Assembly (NCBI GenBank): GCA_011799875.1
Contig: CM022298.1
Span: 190,300,423 to 190,364,422 of the forward strand
Length of the DNA stretch: 64,000 bases
DNA from: Thinopyrum elongatum
Lineage: Eukaryota > Streptophyta > Magnoliopsida > Poales > Poaceae
Direction of reading: 5' to 3'
Both the position numbers and the translations under genes were made by a program. Numbering within the stretch: the stretch's first letter is position 1; every line of letters begins with the position of its first letter. Under the pieces are notes generated by a model that saw only the letters and a list, made by a program, of their open reading frames with translations, did not search any database and was not told the origin of the DNA. Of the stretch, positions 1 through 9,622 are shown in pieces.

Positions 1-2
1 AG

Positions 3-320
3 ATTAACAAGGAGCTGTGGCCAAAGGATATGCTTCAGAACGACCTCGAGTCACTGATGACTCGGCTCAATGAAATCCCTGGTTGAGTGCAAGTGCGGAA
101 GAAATCAGCTGCCCGATGTGGAGCCGATGTGGCGCTCTCCCTTGTTCATGTCCACTGCAAGGAGGCTAGGGAGGACAAGATGAAGGCTCTTCAAGTGGCA
201 AACACGAAGAAGCTCCAATTTGAAGATCTCATGGAGACCTTCATTGATGCAGCCACTCGGATTGCAGATGGCATTGATCTGGACACCTTTGTCGAGACCG
301 CGAGTCCTCCTGCCGAGTGA
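3..320 (+). pseudogene. 3' end of the opposite-strand gene of Gypsy-A
   Basis: A frame running plus, against gag-pol, is open from the window start except for a TGA at 84-86, and ends with TGA at 318-320. It encodes about 105 residues rich in charged and alanine residues, ending in the stretch IADGIDLDTFVE. No catalytic motif is visible. The part before the TGA (ending LNEIPG) continues smoothly into the part after it, so the TGA looks like a mutated tryptophan codon. The same class of gene, in the same place relative to pol, occurs in Gypsy-B (34,478-37,002). Function is unknown; plant Tat-type elements are known to carry such extra frames. Confidence 0.6.
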
Positions 321-483
321 GAAAAACTTCATGATCCAAATTTATTTGCCTCAGAATGCCGAGTGATCCTGTAATCGTAAAACTCGTTTGGGCTCATTGG
401 CCGAGTACTTTTGCTTTCATTTCCGAACTTAATGGACATATTCGAATATTACTTTTCTGCTTTCAGCATGCTTTGATTGAACG

Positions 484-2030
484 GATTTTTTAACTTAGGC
501 AAAACTGGTTCGCAGCTAAGTCCCCGAGTGGGAGGGATGCTCTTCACTCGGAGTGATTTTTAACTTAGGCGAATCGGGCTCGCGGCTAAGTCCCCGAGTG
601 AGAGTGATGCTCTCACTCGGAGTAGTTTTTTAACTTAGGTGAGGACGGGCTCACGGCTAAGCCCCCGAAGGGGAGGGATGCTCTCACTCGGATTAGTTTT
701 TTAACTTAGGCGAAGACGGGCTTGCGGCTAAGCCCCCGAGTGAGAGGGATGCTCTCACTCGTAGTACTTTTTTAACTTAGGCGAGGACGGGCTTGCGGCT
801 CAGCCCTCGAGTGGGAGGGATGCTCTCACTCGGAGTAGTTTTTTTAACTTAGGCGAGGACTGGCTCGCGGCTAAGTCCCCGAGTGAGAGGGATGCTCTCA
901 CTCGGAGTGGTTTTTTAACTTAGGCGAGGACGGGCTCGCGGCTAAGCCCCCGAGTGAGAGGGATGCTCTCACTCGGAGTAGTTTTTTAACTTAGGCGAGG
1001 ACGGGCTCGCGGCTAAGCCCCCGAGTGGGAAGGATGCTCTCACTCGGAGTAGTTGTTTAACTTAGGCGAGGATGGGCTCACAGCTAAGCCCCCGAGTGGG
1101 AGGGATGCTCTCACTCGGAGTAGTTTTTTTTAACTTAGGCAAGGACTGGCTCGCTGCTAAGTCCCCGAGTGAGAGGGATGCTCTCACTCAGAGTGGTTTT
1201 TTAACTTAGGCGAGGATGGGCTCGCGGCGAAGTCCCCCCAGTAAGAGGGATGCTCTCACTCGGAGTAGTTTTTTAACTTAGGCGAGGACAGGCTCGCGGC
1301 TAAGCCTCCAAGTGAGAGGGATGCTCTCACTCAGAGTAGTTTTTAATTTAGGCGAGGACAGGCTCGTGGCTAAGCCCCCGGGTGAGAGGGATGCTCTCAC
1401 TCGGAGTAGTTTCTTAACTTAGGTGAGGACGGGCTCGCGGCTAAGCCCCCGAGTGAGAGGGATGCTCTCACTCAGAGTAGTTTTAGTTTTTTCACATAGG
1501 CGAGGACGGGCTCGCGGCTAAGCCCCCGAGTGGGAGGGATGCTCTCACTCGGAGTAGTTTTTTAACTTAGGCGAGGACTGGCTCGCGGCTAAGTCCCTGA
1601 GTGAGAGGGATGCTCTCACTCGGAGTGGTTTTTTAACTTAGGCGAGGACGGGCTCGCGGCTATGTCCCCCGAGGGAGAGGGATGCTCTCACTCGGAGTAG
1701 TTTTTTCACTTAGGCGAGGACGGGCTCACGGTTAAGCCTCCGAGTGAGAGGGATGCTCTCACTCGTAGTAGTTTTTTAACTTAGGCGAGGACGGGCTCAC
1801 GGCTAAGCCCCTGAGTGAGAGTGATGCTCTCACTTGGATTAGTTTTTTAACTTAGGCGAGGACGGGCTCGCGGCTAAGCCCTCGAGTGAGAGGGATGCTC
1901 TTAATCGGAGTAGTTTTTTAACTTAGGCGAGAACGGGCTCGCGGCTAAGCCCCCGAGTGAGAGGGATGCTCTCACTCGGAGTAGTTTTTTAACTTAGGCG
2001 AAAACAGGTTTCGCAGCTAAGTCACCCGCT
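484..2030. repeat. 71-bp minisatellite, about 21 tandem units, each with a hairpin
   Basis: The unit starts TTTTTTAACTTAGGCGAGGA and ends CTCTCACTCGGAGTAG, about 71 bp in total. Units follow head to tail with only point changes and small T-run length changes. Each contains an inverted repeat with arms CCGAGTGAGAG and CTCTCACTCGG around a 5-nt loop (GGATG). A second, weaker inverted repeat (CTTAG / CTAAG around the GGCTCGCGG part) lies beside it. The array sits between the pol stop and the opposite-strand gene, where Tat-type Gypsy elements often carry tandem repeats. First and last units are the most diverged. The flanks 321-483 and 2,031-2,141 hold nothing I recognise. Confidence 0.92.
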
Positions 2031-2141
2031 GGGGGTTTTGAACACACACTTATGCGAGAGAAATCATCATAGGACTGCGGGAGTCATGTCTGGATAAACA
2101 ATCTAAAAAAGTGCAATTATTACATCTCGACATTCCGAGTG

Positions 2142-4060
2142 TTAGGTATAAAATCATCGGAGAAGATCTGCATTCCAGGAGCGTGGCTCGTCGATCTTCT
2201 TCACGAGGTTGTAGAGGTGGTAGGCCCCATTGTGTAGCACCTTGGTGACAATGAAGGGGCCTTCCCATGCGGGGCAAGCTGGTGAGGTCATTGTTGATCC
2301 ACTCGGAGCACAAGATCTCCTTCTTAAAATGCTCGACCTCTGATGTTCCTGGCATGGACTCGATGAAGATCTTGCTGATAGACAGTCGACCGAATTAGGG
2401 CCATCTCGCGCTCCTCTTCCAATAAATCAACGGTGTCCTGCCGTGCCTGCTCTGCCTCTGCTTCCAAATAGAGTTCCACTCGGGGTGAATTGTGGAAGAG
2501 ATCACTCGGCAACATGGCTTCAGATCCATACACCATGAAGAAAGGGGTGCGATCAGTCGACCAATTTGGAGTCGTCCTCAAACCCCATAGGACAGATGGC
2601 AGTTCGGTCACCCAGGCTCTAGCTGCATGTTCCAGATCACACAGGAGTCTGGGTTTCAATCCTTGGAGGATAAGACCGTTCGCCCTCTCAGCTTGTCCAT
2701 TCGACTGCGGGTGCGCAACGGATGCGTAGTCTACTGGAGTGCCTTGGGAGGCACATAAGTTTTTGAATTCTTCCAAGTCGAAGTTTGAGCCATTATCTGT
2801 GATAATACTATGAGGAAGTCCATATCTGAATATCAATTCTTTCAAGAACTTAATGGCTGTTCTTGAATCTAACTTCTTAATAGGCTTGGCTTCGATCCAC
2901 TTGGTGAATTTGTCGACTGCTCCAAGCAGATGAGTGAAGCCACTCCTACCAGTCCTGAGGGGCCCAATCATGTCCAGTCCCCATACAGCGAATGGCCAGA
3001 CAAGTGGAATGGTCTTCAGAGCAGATGCGGGCTTGTGAGACATGTTTGCGTAGAACTGACACCCTTCACATCGCTGTACCATTTCCTTTGCAGCTTCATT
3101 GGCCCGTGGCCAGTAAAACCCGGCTCGGTATGCTTTGGCGACAATTGTCCGAGAGGACGCATGATGACCACAGGTCCCCGAGTGGATCTCTTCCAAAATT
3201 AATTGACCTTCTTCTAGGGAAATACATCGTTGAGCTATGCCAGTAACACTTTCCCTGTAAAGCTGTCCTCCTATCACTGTGAAAGCTTTGGACCTGCGGA
3301 CAACCTGACGCGCCTCGACCTCATCCTCTGGGAGCTCCTTCCTGAGTATGTATGCAATGTACGGCACAGTCCAGTCGGGAGTAATCACCAAGACCTCCAT
3401 CACCAAGTCAATAACATCAGGTATCTCGATTTCAGTTGGATCGGTAGGACTTTTTGCCTGGGGAGGCTCTTCAGTGAAAGGATCTTCTTGCACTGACGGG
3501 GCATGGAGGTGTTCTAGAAACACATTGCTGGGGATAGGCTTCCGAGTGGAACCTATCTTTGCCAAATCGTCAGCTGCTTGATTTTTGAGTCGGGGAATGT
3601 GGTGAAGCTCCAAACCCTCGAACTTTTTCTCTAACTTCCTCACTGCATTGCAATATCCAGTCAAAGCAGGGTTTCTGATGTCCCACTCCTTCATCACCTG
3701 ATTGACCACCAAATCCGAGTCACCGTAGACCATCAGGCGATGGACGCCGAGTGAGATAGCCATACGCAACCCATAGAGGAGTGCTTCATACTCAGCTTCG
3801 TTATTGGAGCAATCAAAGTGAATCTGGAGGACATAACTGAGTTTATCACCTCTTGGGGACACCCGGACCACTCCGGCAGCAGAACCATTCAACATTTTAG
3901 ACCCATCGAAGAACATGGTCCAGTGTTCCGAGTGAACTTGAGTCGGCTGTTGCTGTTCAATCCACTCGGCCAAGAAATCCGCGAGCGCCTGAGATTTGAT
4001 CGCCTTCTTTGCTTCGAACTTGATATCCAAACGGAGAAGTTCAATTGCCCACTTAGCCAC
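2142..4060 (-). pseudogene. pol: Gypsy-A second RNase H and integrase (end of pol)
   Basis: The 578-residue open stretch (4,060-2,324) begins with a plant-type RNase H. Its likely acidic residues are D52 (FFDGS), E90 (NNEAEYEAL), D114 (YGDSD) and D164/165 (AADDLA). A linker follows, then integrase: zinc-binding H293, H299/300, C331 and C334; catalytic D363 (GLDMIGP), D422 (ITDNGSNF) and E458 (GQAERANG). The protein would insert element cDNA into the chromosome. A TAA at 2,324 and a frameshift near 2,300 separate it from the integrase tail, recognisable as WEGPFIVTKVLHNGAY and ending at about 2,142. It lies in the same frame as RT upstream, after a TGA at 4,076. The catalytic residues are intact but the tail is broken, so it is a pseudogene. 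Confidence 0.88.
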
Positions 4061-4075
4061 TCGACCAGTTGCATC

Positions 4076-5400
4076 TCAATTATTCATGATCTCAGATAAT
4101 GGAGCATCACTGACGACTGAGACCGAGTGGTCATGGAAATAATGTGCAACTTTCTTCGCAGTCAAGTAAATTCCATAAACAACCTTCTGGTAATGTGGAT
4201 ACCTTTGCTTGGACGGAGTCAAGACTTCAGAGATATAATACACTGGCCGTTGAACTTTATAGGCCTTGCCTTCTTCCTCTCGCTCCACCATGAGCACCGT
4301 GCTGACAACCTGACCAGTAGCTGCAATGTACAAGAGTAGAGGCTCTTTGTTGTTCGGAGCAGCAAGCATCGGCTAGGTGGAAAGCAGGGCTTTGAGCTCC
4401 ACAAACACTGCATCGGCTTCGGGAGTCCACTCGAACGTGTCGGACTTTTTCATCAGTCGGTAAAGAGACTGAGCCTTTTCACCGAGTCGTGAAATAAACT
4501 GACTCAATGCAGCGAGACAACCTGTGAGCTTCTGAACGTCGTGCACATGCACATGGCGTTTCATTTGGAGAATTGCACCGATCTTCTCGGGATTGGCATC
4601 TATCCCTCGTTCAGAAATGAGGAAACCGAGTAGCTTGCCTCTGAGTACTCCGAATGTGCACTTGGACGGATTCAACTTAATGTCATACCTTCTCAAATTG
4701 GTGATGGTTTCAGCTAGATCAGTCAGCAGGTCAGAACCTTTACGTGACTTGACCACAATATCATCCATATAGGCCTCCACATTCCGGCTGATCTGAGTGA
4801 GCAGGCACTTCTGGATCATGCACATGAATGTGGCGCCAGCATTTTTGAGACCGAATGGCATAGTGACATAGCAAAAACAGCCGAATGGGGTGATGAAGGC
4901 CGTCTTTATTTCATCTGGCCCATACAGTCAGATCTGATGGTATCCGGAATACGCATCAAGAAAAGACAAACACTCACACCTTGCAGTCGAGTCGACTATT
5001 TGATTGATGCGAGGGAGCGGAAAATGATCTTTTGGGCAGTCCCGATTGATATGTTTGAAGTCAATGCACATGCGGAGTGAATTATCCTTCTTGGGGACCA
5101 TGACGACGTTGGCGAGCCACTCGGAGTGGTATATCTCACGTATGAACTCAGCTGCCAAGAGCCGAGCCACTTCCTCGCCAATCACCTTCCTCTTCTCCAC
5201 GGCCGAACGACGGAGATGCTCTTTAATAGGTTTGGCCTTCGAGTCGACACGCAAATGGTGCTCAGCCAGCCCCCTGGGTACACCTAGCATGTCTGATGGT
5301 TTCCATGCGAAGATGTCCCTGTTCTCATGGAGGAACTGGATGAGCGCGGCTTCCTATTTGCAGTCGAGTGTCATTGAAATGTGGGTCGGAGTAGCTAACT
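4076..5400 (-). pseudogene. pol: Gypsy-A reverse transcriptase and first RNase H
   Basis: RT motifs in order on the minus strand are: a start near VPRGLAEHHL, the palm motif FLDAYSGYHQI, MPFGLKNAGATF, and the catalytic YMDD box within EAYMDDIVVKS. The connection and RNase H region follow (LTGCLAALSQFISRLG, then LLLYIAATGQVVSTVLM). It would copy element RNA to DNA. The frame is constant, but stops interrupt it near 5,355 (TAG), at 4,928 (TGA directly after GYHQI), 4,373 (TAG after ALLST) and 4,076 (TGA after IMNN). Each is one C-to-T change away from the residue normal for the family (Gln or Arg). No frameshift is needed in this part. Confidence 0.88.
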
Positions 5401-5443
5401 GATCTTCCGGGTGGATGTGAACTGGTTTCGTCTTGCCAGCCGA

Positions 5444-6142
5444 CTAAAATGCGGATTCAGAAGCAGGCTTCTTGGAACGGAGCAAATCACTCGGATCAAC
5501 GTTCTTCTTGTACTCTTCCAGCTCCACCACTACCATATGCTCATCGGCAATCTTGGATCCTTTTTGGAGGCATTCTTCAGCTCTCTGCCTATTTCCAGTG
5601 ACGGTAATCACGCCTTTGGGTCCGGGCATCTTCAGTTTGAGGTACACGTAACATGGGCAGGCCATGAAACGAGCGTACGCAGGTCTGCCCAGAATAGCAT
5701 GATATGCACTATGGAAATCCACCACTTCGAACGTCAACTTTTCCTTGCGAAAATTCTTTGAGTCACCAAAAACCACGTCCAGAGCGATCTGCCCGAGTGA
5801 TTTCGCCTTCTTCCCTGGGATGACTCCGTGGAACTGCATTTTGCTTTCACTAAGTCGGGACATCGGAATGCCCATCCCCTGGAGGGTCTCAGCATACAGA
5901 ATGTTCAAACCACTGCCACCATCCATGAGAACTTTACGCAACCGAGTGCCTCCGACGACTGGATCAACCACCAAAGCCTGCCGCCCGGGGGTAGCAACAT
6001 GAGCTGGGTGATCCGACTGGGCGAAGGTGATAGGAGTCTTTGACCACTTGAGGTATGTTGTAGTTGCCGGAGCAACCATGTTCACCTGTCGGTTGATGAC
6101 TTTCAGTCGACTTTTGCTCTCAACATCAGCAAAAATCACCAA
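5444..6142 (-). pseudogene. pol: Gypsy-A aspartic protease region
   Basis: This 232-residue open segment is in the same frame as the Gag segment upstream and RT downstream. The protease signature is VLMDGGSGLNILYAETL, a retropepsin active site in the DGGSG form usual for this Gypsy group. A second conserved stretch, SAYHAILGRPAYARFMA, marks the C-terminal half. It would cleave the Gag-Pol precursor. The end at 5,444 is a TAG stop, probably a former CAG, since the reading sense continues beyond it. The N-terminal part after the Gag stop (6,251) is acidic and lysine-rich. Confidence 0.85.
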
Positions 6143-6250
6143 AGTAGCATTGACCTTCAGGTAATCATCTGCCTTTTCCTCATCCTCATCCTTGTCAGAG
6201 CCTTTCTCGCTCTGCTGACCCTCACAGAACTGTTGAATAAGGAATCTGCA

Positions 6251-7276
6251 CTACCGAGTGGTGTGCTTGGGCAAAATTACGTTACCTTCTTCATCTTTCT
6301 TCGTGTGGATGGCACACGGTAAATCCAGGACGTCCTGGCCTGACTGGTCCTTCATCCTTTTGGGTATCCATGGCCCCTTGGGCTTTCCCTTGAACTTTCC
6401 TTGTGTATTCACTACTGCGGCTTCAGCCTGACCTGTGGCCTCAGCTTTGCGCTTTTGCTTCCGAATGGGATTCCCGCGTCCAGTATCAGGTTCTGTAGCC
6501 TTTCCTTTACCATTTCGGAGTCGATCCTCCTCTTCACCATTTGCGTACCGAGTGGCTATCTCCATCATCCAGTTCAGAGTCATGGCCTCGGAGCGGCCAA
6601 ATTTCAGTGTGAGCTCTCTGTACCGTACGCCTTCCTTGAAAGCGCAGACTGCTTGGTGTTCTGAAACATTCTCCACCAAATGGTGAAGTGTAGTCCAACA
6701 CTGGATGTAATCCCTCAAAGTTTCATTCGGCTTTTGGACACAATGTTGCAACTCGGACAGCCCAGCAGGTCGCTTGCAAGTGCCTTCAAATGTTTTGATA
6801 AACACTCGGGCCAAGTCTTCCCAACAGTATATGCTAGCAGGAGCCAACTGATTCAACCAGGCCCTGGCCGAGCCCTCAAGCATCAAGGGCAGGTGCTTCA
6901 TGGCCACTTCGTCATTGTCTCCACCAATCTGCACTGCCACTCGGTAATCCTCCAACCACGTGTCTGGCTTTGACTCGCCAGTAAACTTGCTCACTCCTGC
7001 AGCCAATCTGAAGTTGGGAGGAATCTCAGCAGCTCGAATGGCTCTGCTGAAACACTCGGGCCAAGAGACGAACGCTCTGCTCCCACTCGGGCGATCTCTG
7101 TCTAGACCTTGTCTGTTAGCTCTTCCTCTGTCAACTAGGCCCTGAACAAGGACTGACCTTGCATCGAACCCGGGATCTCGGGGGTCGACTGGAATCATCC
7201 GCTCGTCGCCATACGCGCGCCTGTCGTCATACCGCCGGGGCGCGTACAAACCACCCCTCAGAGGGGGTGTGGGCAC
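6251..7276 (-). pseudogene. gag: Gypsy-A Gag, capsid-like part
   Basis: This 341-residue segment holds the retrotransposon Gag core: FSRAIRAAEIPPNFRLA, then KFTGESKPDTWLEDYRVA, HLPLMLEGSARAWLNQL and SELQHCVQKPNETLRDYIQ. This matches the pattern of the Pfam retrotransposon gag family. A basic tail rich in KGKATE and KRKAEA follows, without a clear CCHC zinc knuckle. Gag would form the virus-like particle. The stop at 6,251 is TAG after HTTR. Because the frame runs on into protease in phase, Gag and Pol were apparently one polyprotein. Confidence 0.85.
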
Positions 7277-8367
7277 TCGACGGCGGTCATCACGGTGATA
7301 TCGAGGGTCAAACTGCCCGTGGCCTCGATCGAGGTACTGGTCCTGGTGATAACCACGATCTTCATGCCGCGGAGGCGATCTTGGGCTGTGGGCCGACTGA
7401 ACCGTGTCCGCCCTGACAGACCTGCTGTGTATCCTGTTGCGTGACTAAGAGCAAAATTCTGCTCCCCAGCCGCCCTGAGCAACGTCTGAATCTGTTCCAG
7501 GCCTCTCCCAGCCTCGGAACGGGACGGTTGAAGCGAATCTGCTATACGCGCAGCTGCTGCAACATTTTGGATTGGAGTGCGGTATACCTGACACTCATCT
7601 CGAGACCCAGTCAGAAACAGTTGTCATTGCCGTCGACTGGAGCTGGGGAGTCGTCTGCGAGCGTGGTTGTCGAGTGACTTCTGGAGATTCTCCAAGCGCG
7701 CACGTTCAGCCAGAGTGGCTATGCGTGCAGCCTCCAAAGCCTGAGCCTCGGGGGTCTCCCCAACGATGGGGGTCTGGAGAGCCTGCTCGTCCCTACGCCG
7801 AATTTCTTCCCTGTGCTCCGCAGTGAGGGCTTGCGGGTAGTACTCGTCGTTGCCGTGCGACGGACCGCCGCTATCACCTCCACCACGGGGAAATCCTGGC
7901 GGACTGCACTGAGGGCCAACCATGAGAACCTCAGCTGCGGGATTGTTGCTTTCGCACTCGGAAAGTGAATCTGAATAGTCAGTCGACAGATCAAACAAGC
8001 CATAAAGGGACTCGTCGGGCTCGATCGTCGCGACTTGAGGAGTGGCCGATTGACGGGCCACCACATGCTTCACCCACCGCTGGAGCCGCGAGCGACCGGA
8101 TCGCTTGAAGCAGCGAGCAGCAGGGAGGGAGGACGCCACCGGCGCCAACTGATACTGAGTCGACGGCTGCCACAGAAGAACGCCACAGGCACTCGCGCGG
8201 AAGTGCTCCGACCCGTGAACGGGGAGCGCCTCGACGTCAAGGGGGGCTTCCTGGAGCCAGGCCGAATCGTCGGCGATGAAGGTGAGTGCGCCGAGATGGA
8301 TCTCGTGGCCCAGAGACAATCCACCGCCGGAAACCATGTCGATGGAGATCGAAGATCGCAACCTCAT
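7277..8367 (-). pseudogene. gag: Gypsy-A Gag N-terminal part, frameshifted
   Basis: An open stretch of 247 codons (8,367-7,624) starts about 40 bases after the primer-binding site, which fits the Gag start. It ends with helical, charged sequence (EEIRRRDEQALQT, LAERARLENLQKSL). It is in a different frame from the capsid part (7,276-6,251). Between 7,624 and 7,277 short open pieces in other frames show at least one frameshift. The product would be the N-terminal Gag extension typical of this element group. No catalytic motif is expected. The initiator could be either of the first two ATGs (about 30 bases apart). Confidence 0.7.
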
Positions 8368-8390
8368 CGGAACTCACTTAGACGCCTGCC

Positions 8391-8407
8391 CCACGGTGGG
8401 CGCCAAC
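8391..8407 (-). other. Gypsy-A primer-binding site
   Basis: Read on the minus strand, TTGGCGCCCACCGTGG directly follows the LTR end ...CGACA. In LTR elements the tRNA primer pairs immediately inside the 5' LTR, so this fixes the element's orientation as minus. I did not determine which tRNA matches. Confidence 0.75.
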
Positions 8408-8988
8408 TGTCGTGGGAACAGATCTGACAGTAGAGATGGGGGGTATATAGGAGGATGCAGTGCCCAGCTACGATGAGGCTGTACACTCGGACTTTACGAG
8501 TTCAGGCCCCTCTCGGAGAGGTAACATCCCTACGTCTCGGTGCCGCGGAGGCTTGTTGATTGGAGTGTTTGAGTTACAGGGGGTGCGAACCCTTGTGCTA
8601 GAGGGGAGGGGTGGCTTATATAGAGTGCACCAACCCTCGCAGTCCTGAGTTACGCAAGGGTTCAATGAGAGAGTAATGCTATGAACATTACTGGTAACGC
8701 CTGTGTTTAATGACCTTTAAGGTGTCGGAGTGAACGCCTGACCGTTGCTATCCAGAGGTGACCTTAGGACTTCTGTCCTTCGAGTGGATTCTTGTATTCC
8801 AAGTGAATGGTGACGGTCGAGTGGCACCAGGGTATCCGAGAGGATCTTCTGCCGGGTGGATTGCACTCTGAGGTGATTCCAGTCGGTATCTTCTTTCTGT
8901 CTTCATAGGTCTTGGCCTTTGGTGTAGTGTCCTTAGGTAGGGCATATAGGTCAGGCCCACGACCCTACCCTAGGTACATGTGATAGTC
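8408..8988 (-). mobile_element. Gypsy-A 5' LTR with TATA box
   Basis: On the plus strand it starts TGTCGTGGGAACAG, adjacent to the primer-binding site. The far edge is near 8,978-8,990, where either ...GGTACA or ...GATAGTCA could be the CA end. A minus-strand TATATAA box at 8,616-8,622 points into the element and fits the LTR promoter. The partner 3' LTR is outside the window, so neither the edge nor the target duplication can be confirmed. Confidence 0.75.
8616..8622 (-). promoter_or_regulatory. TATA box of Gypsy-A LTR
   Basis: TATATAA on the minus strand within GC-rich surroundings, about 210 bases before the LTR/primer-site border. This fits an LTR U3/R promoter driving gag-pol leftwards. 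Confidence 0.55.
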
Positions 8989-9111
8989 AGCGCTTGCGCC
9001 TTAAATTTAATGCTTTTGCAATCCGAAACTAGGTTTGATCATGGCGCTTTTCGTTTAGACTTAGCCCCTTCTTCATGATCGCATTAGTGCTCTGCGACGC
9101 TAGGACTCAAC
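8989..9111 (-). repeat. Sliver of Gypsy-C between Gypsy-A and Gypsy-B, with target duplication
   Basis: The last bases (GCTCTGCGACGCTAGGAC) resemble GCTCTACGTTTTCAGGACC at about 38,370-38,390, and the sequence resumes right of Gypsy-B at 37,898 (CCGAGCAAGCCTCAGCC versus CGAGCGAGGCTCAGCC). So this stub is part of the same diverged repeat as 37,898-38,880, split by Gypsy-B. TCAAC at 9,107-9,111 is the Gypsy-B target duplication (CCAAC on the other side). Confidence 0.65.
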
Positions 9112-9577
9112 TGAGGGAGTCCTGGATTAAGGCGTCCTCGGGCTGCCAGCCCATTGCTTATGGGCCAGACTGATGGGCTGCTATGGAGCCATGCCAGAGC
9201 GCGGACGCATGGCCGGATAGAAGATCTTCGGAGCCGTGGTGTGCCCTCCTTAGGCGTGATCTTTCCTTCATAATAACCGACCGTATGTAACCCTAACCCG
9301 ATCGGTGTCTATATAAACCAAAGGGTTTTTAGTCTTTAGGGCTAGAGCAACATCCAATCCCTCCTCAACCTAGGGTTTAGCTCGCCTGATCTCGAGGTAG
9401 ATCGACTCTGTAACCATACCATATACATCAAATACAATCAAGCAGGATGTAGAGTTTTACCTCTTAGAGAGGGCCCGAACCTGGGTAAACACCGTGTTCT
9501 TCGTCCCTTGTTCCCCATTGATCCTAGATCCACAGCTCGGGACCCCTACCCAAGATCCGCCGGTTTTGACATCGACA
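9112..9577 (+). mobile_element. Gypsy-B 5' LTR
   Basis: It begins TGAGGGAGTCC and ends ATCGACA, directly before the primer-binding site at 9,578. A TATA box (CTATATAAAC, 9,309-9,318) lies about 260 bases before the LTR end. It aligns along its length with 37,417-37,892; the right copy has extra bases (AAGTCAATA) near 37,555. The two copies show scattered substitutions, so the element is not very young. Confidence 0.9.
9309..9318 (+). promoter_or_regulatory. TATA box of Gypsy-B 5' LTR
   Basis: CTATATAAAC lies within GGTGTCTATATAAACC, and the same position in the 3' LTR reads CTATATAAAT (about 37,623). Its conserved position in both LTRs and plus orientation fit the retrotransposon promoter. 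Confidence 0.6.
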
Positions 9578-9596
9578 TTGGTGCTTTCATTGAGAG
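9578..9596 (+). other. Gypsy-B primer-binding site
   Basis: TTGGTGCTTTCATTGAGAG follows the LTR end without a gap. This fixes the plus orientation. The priming tRNA was not determined. Confidence 0.7.
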
Positions 9597-9622
9597 TTCC
9601 GCCACGCAGGGCGAAAAGGTCG

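Larger units (their letters stand above)
1..8988 (-). mobile_element. Gypsy-A: Ty3/Gypsy LTR retrotransposon, Tat-like, left end outside window
   Basis: On the minus strand the order is 5' LTR (8,408 to about 8,988), primer-binding site, Gag, protease, reverse transcriptase, RNase H, a second RNase H and integrase. These are followed by a non-coding zone with a 71-bp minisatellite and an opposite-strand gene relic. The 3' LTR must lie left of position 1. A second, plant-type RNase H before integrase, a tandem-repeat zone after pol and an opposite-strand reading frame are all known from Tat-lineage elements such as Grande and RIRE2, so I place it there by inference. The outer LTR edge (8,978-8,990) is uncertain, because two TG/CA-type ends are possible. 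The coding region is full of stops, so the copy is dead. Confidence 0.85.

Noticed and set aside
484..2030. CRISPR array reading of the regular repeats
   Set aside because: Units are head to tail without unique spacers and lie in a plant retrotransposon; no cas-like genes.
2490..4099. Plus-strand open frames across Gypsy-A pol
   Set aside because: Shadows of the RNase H/integrase frame on minus.
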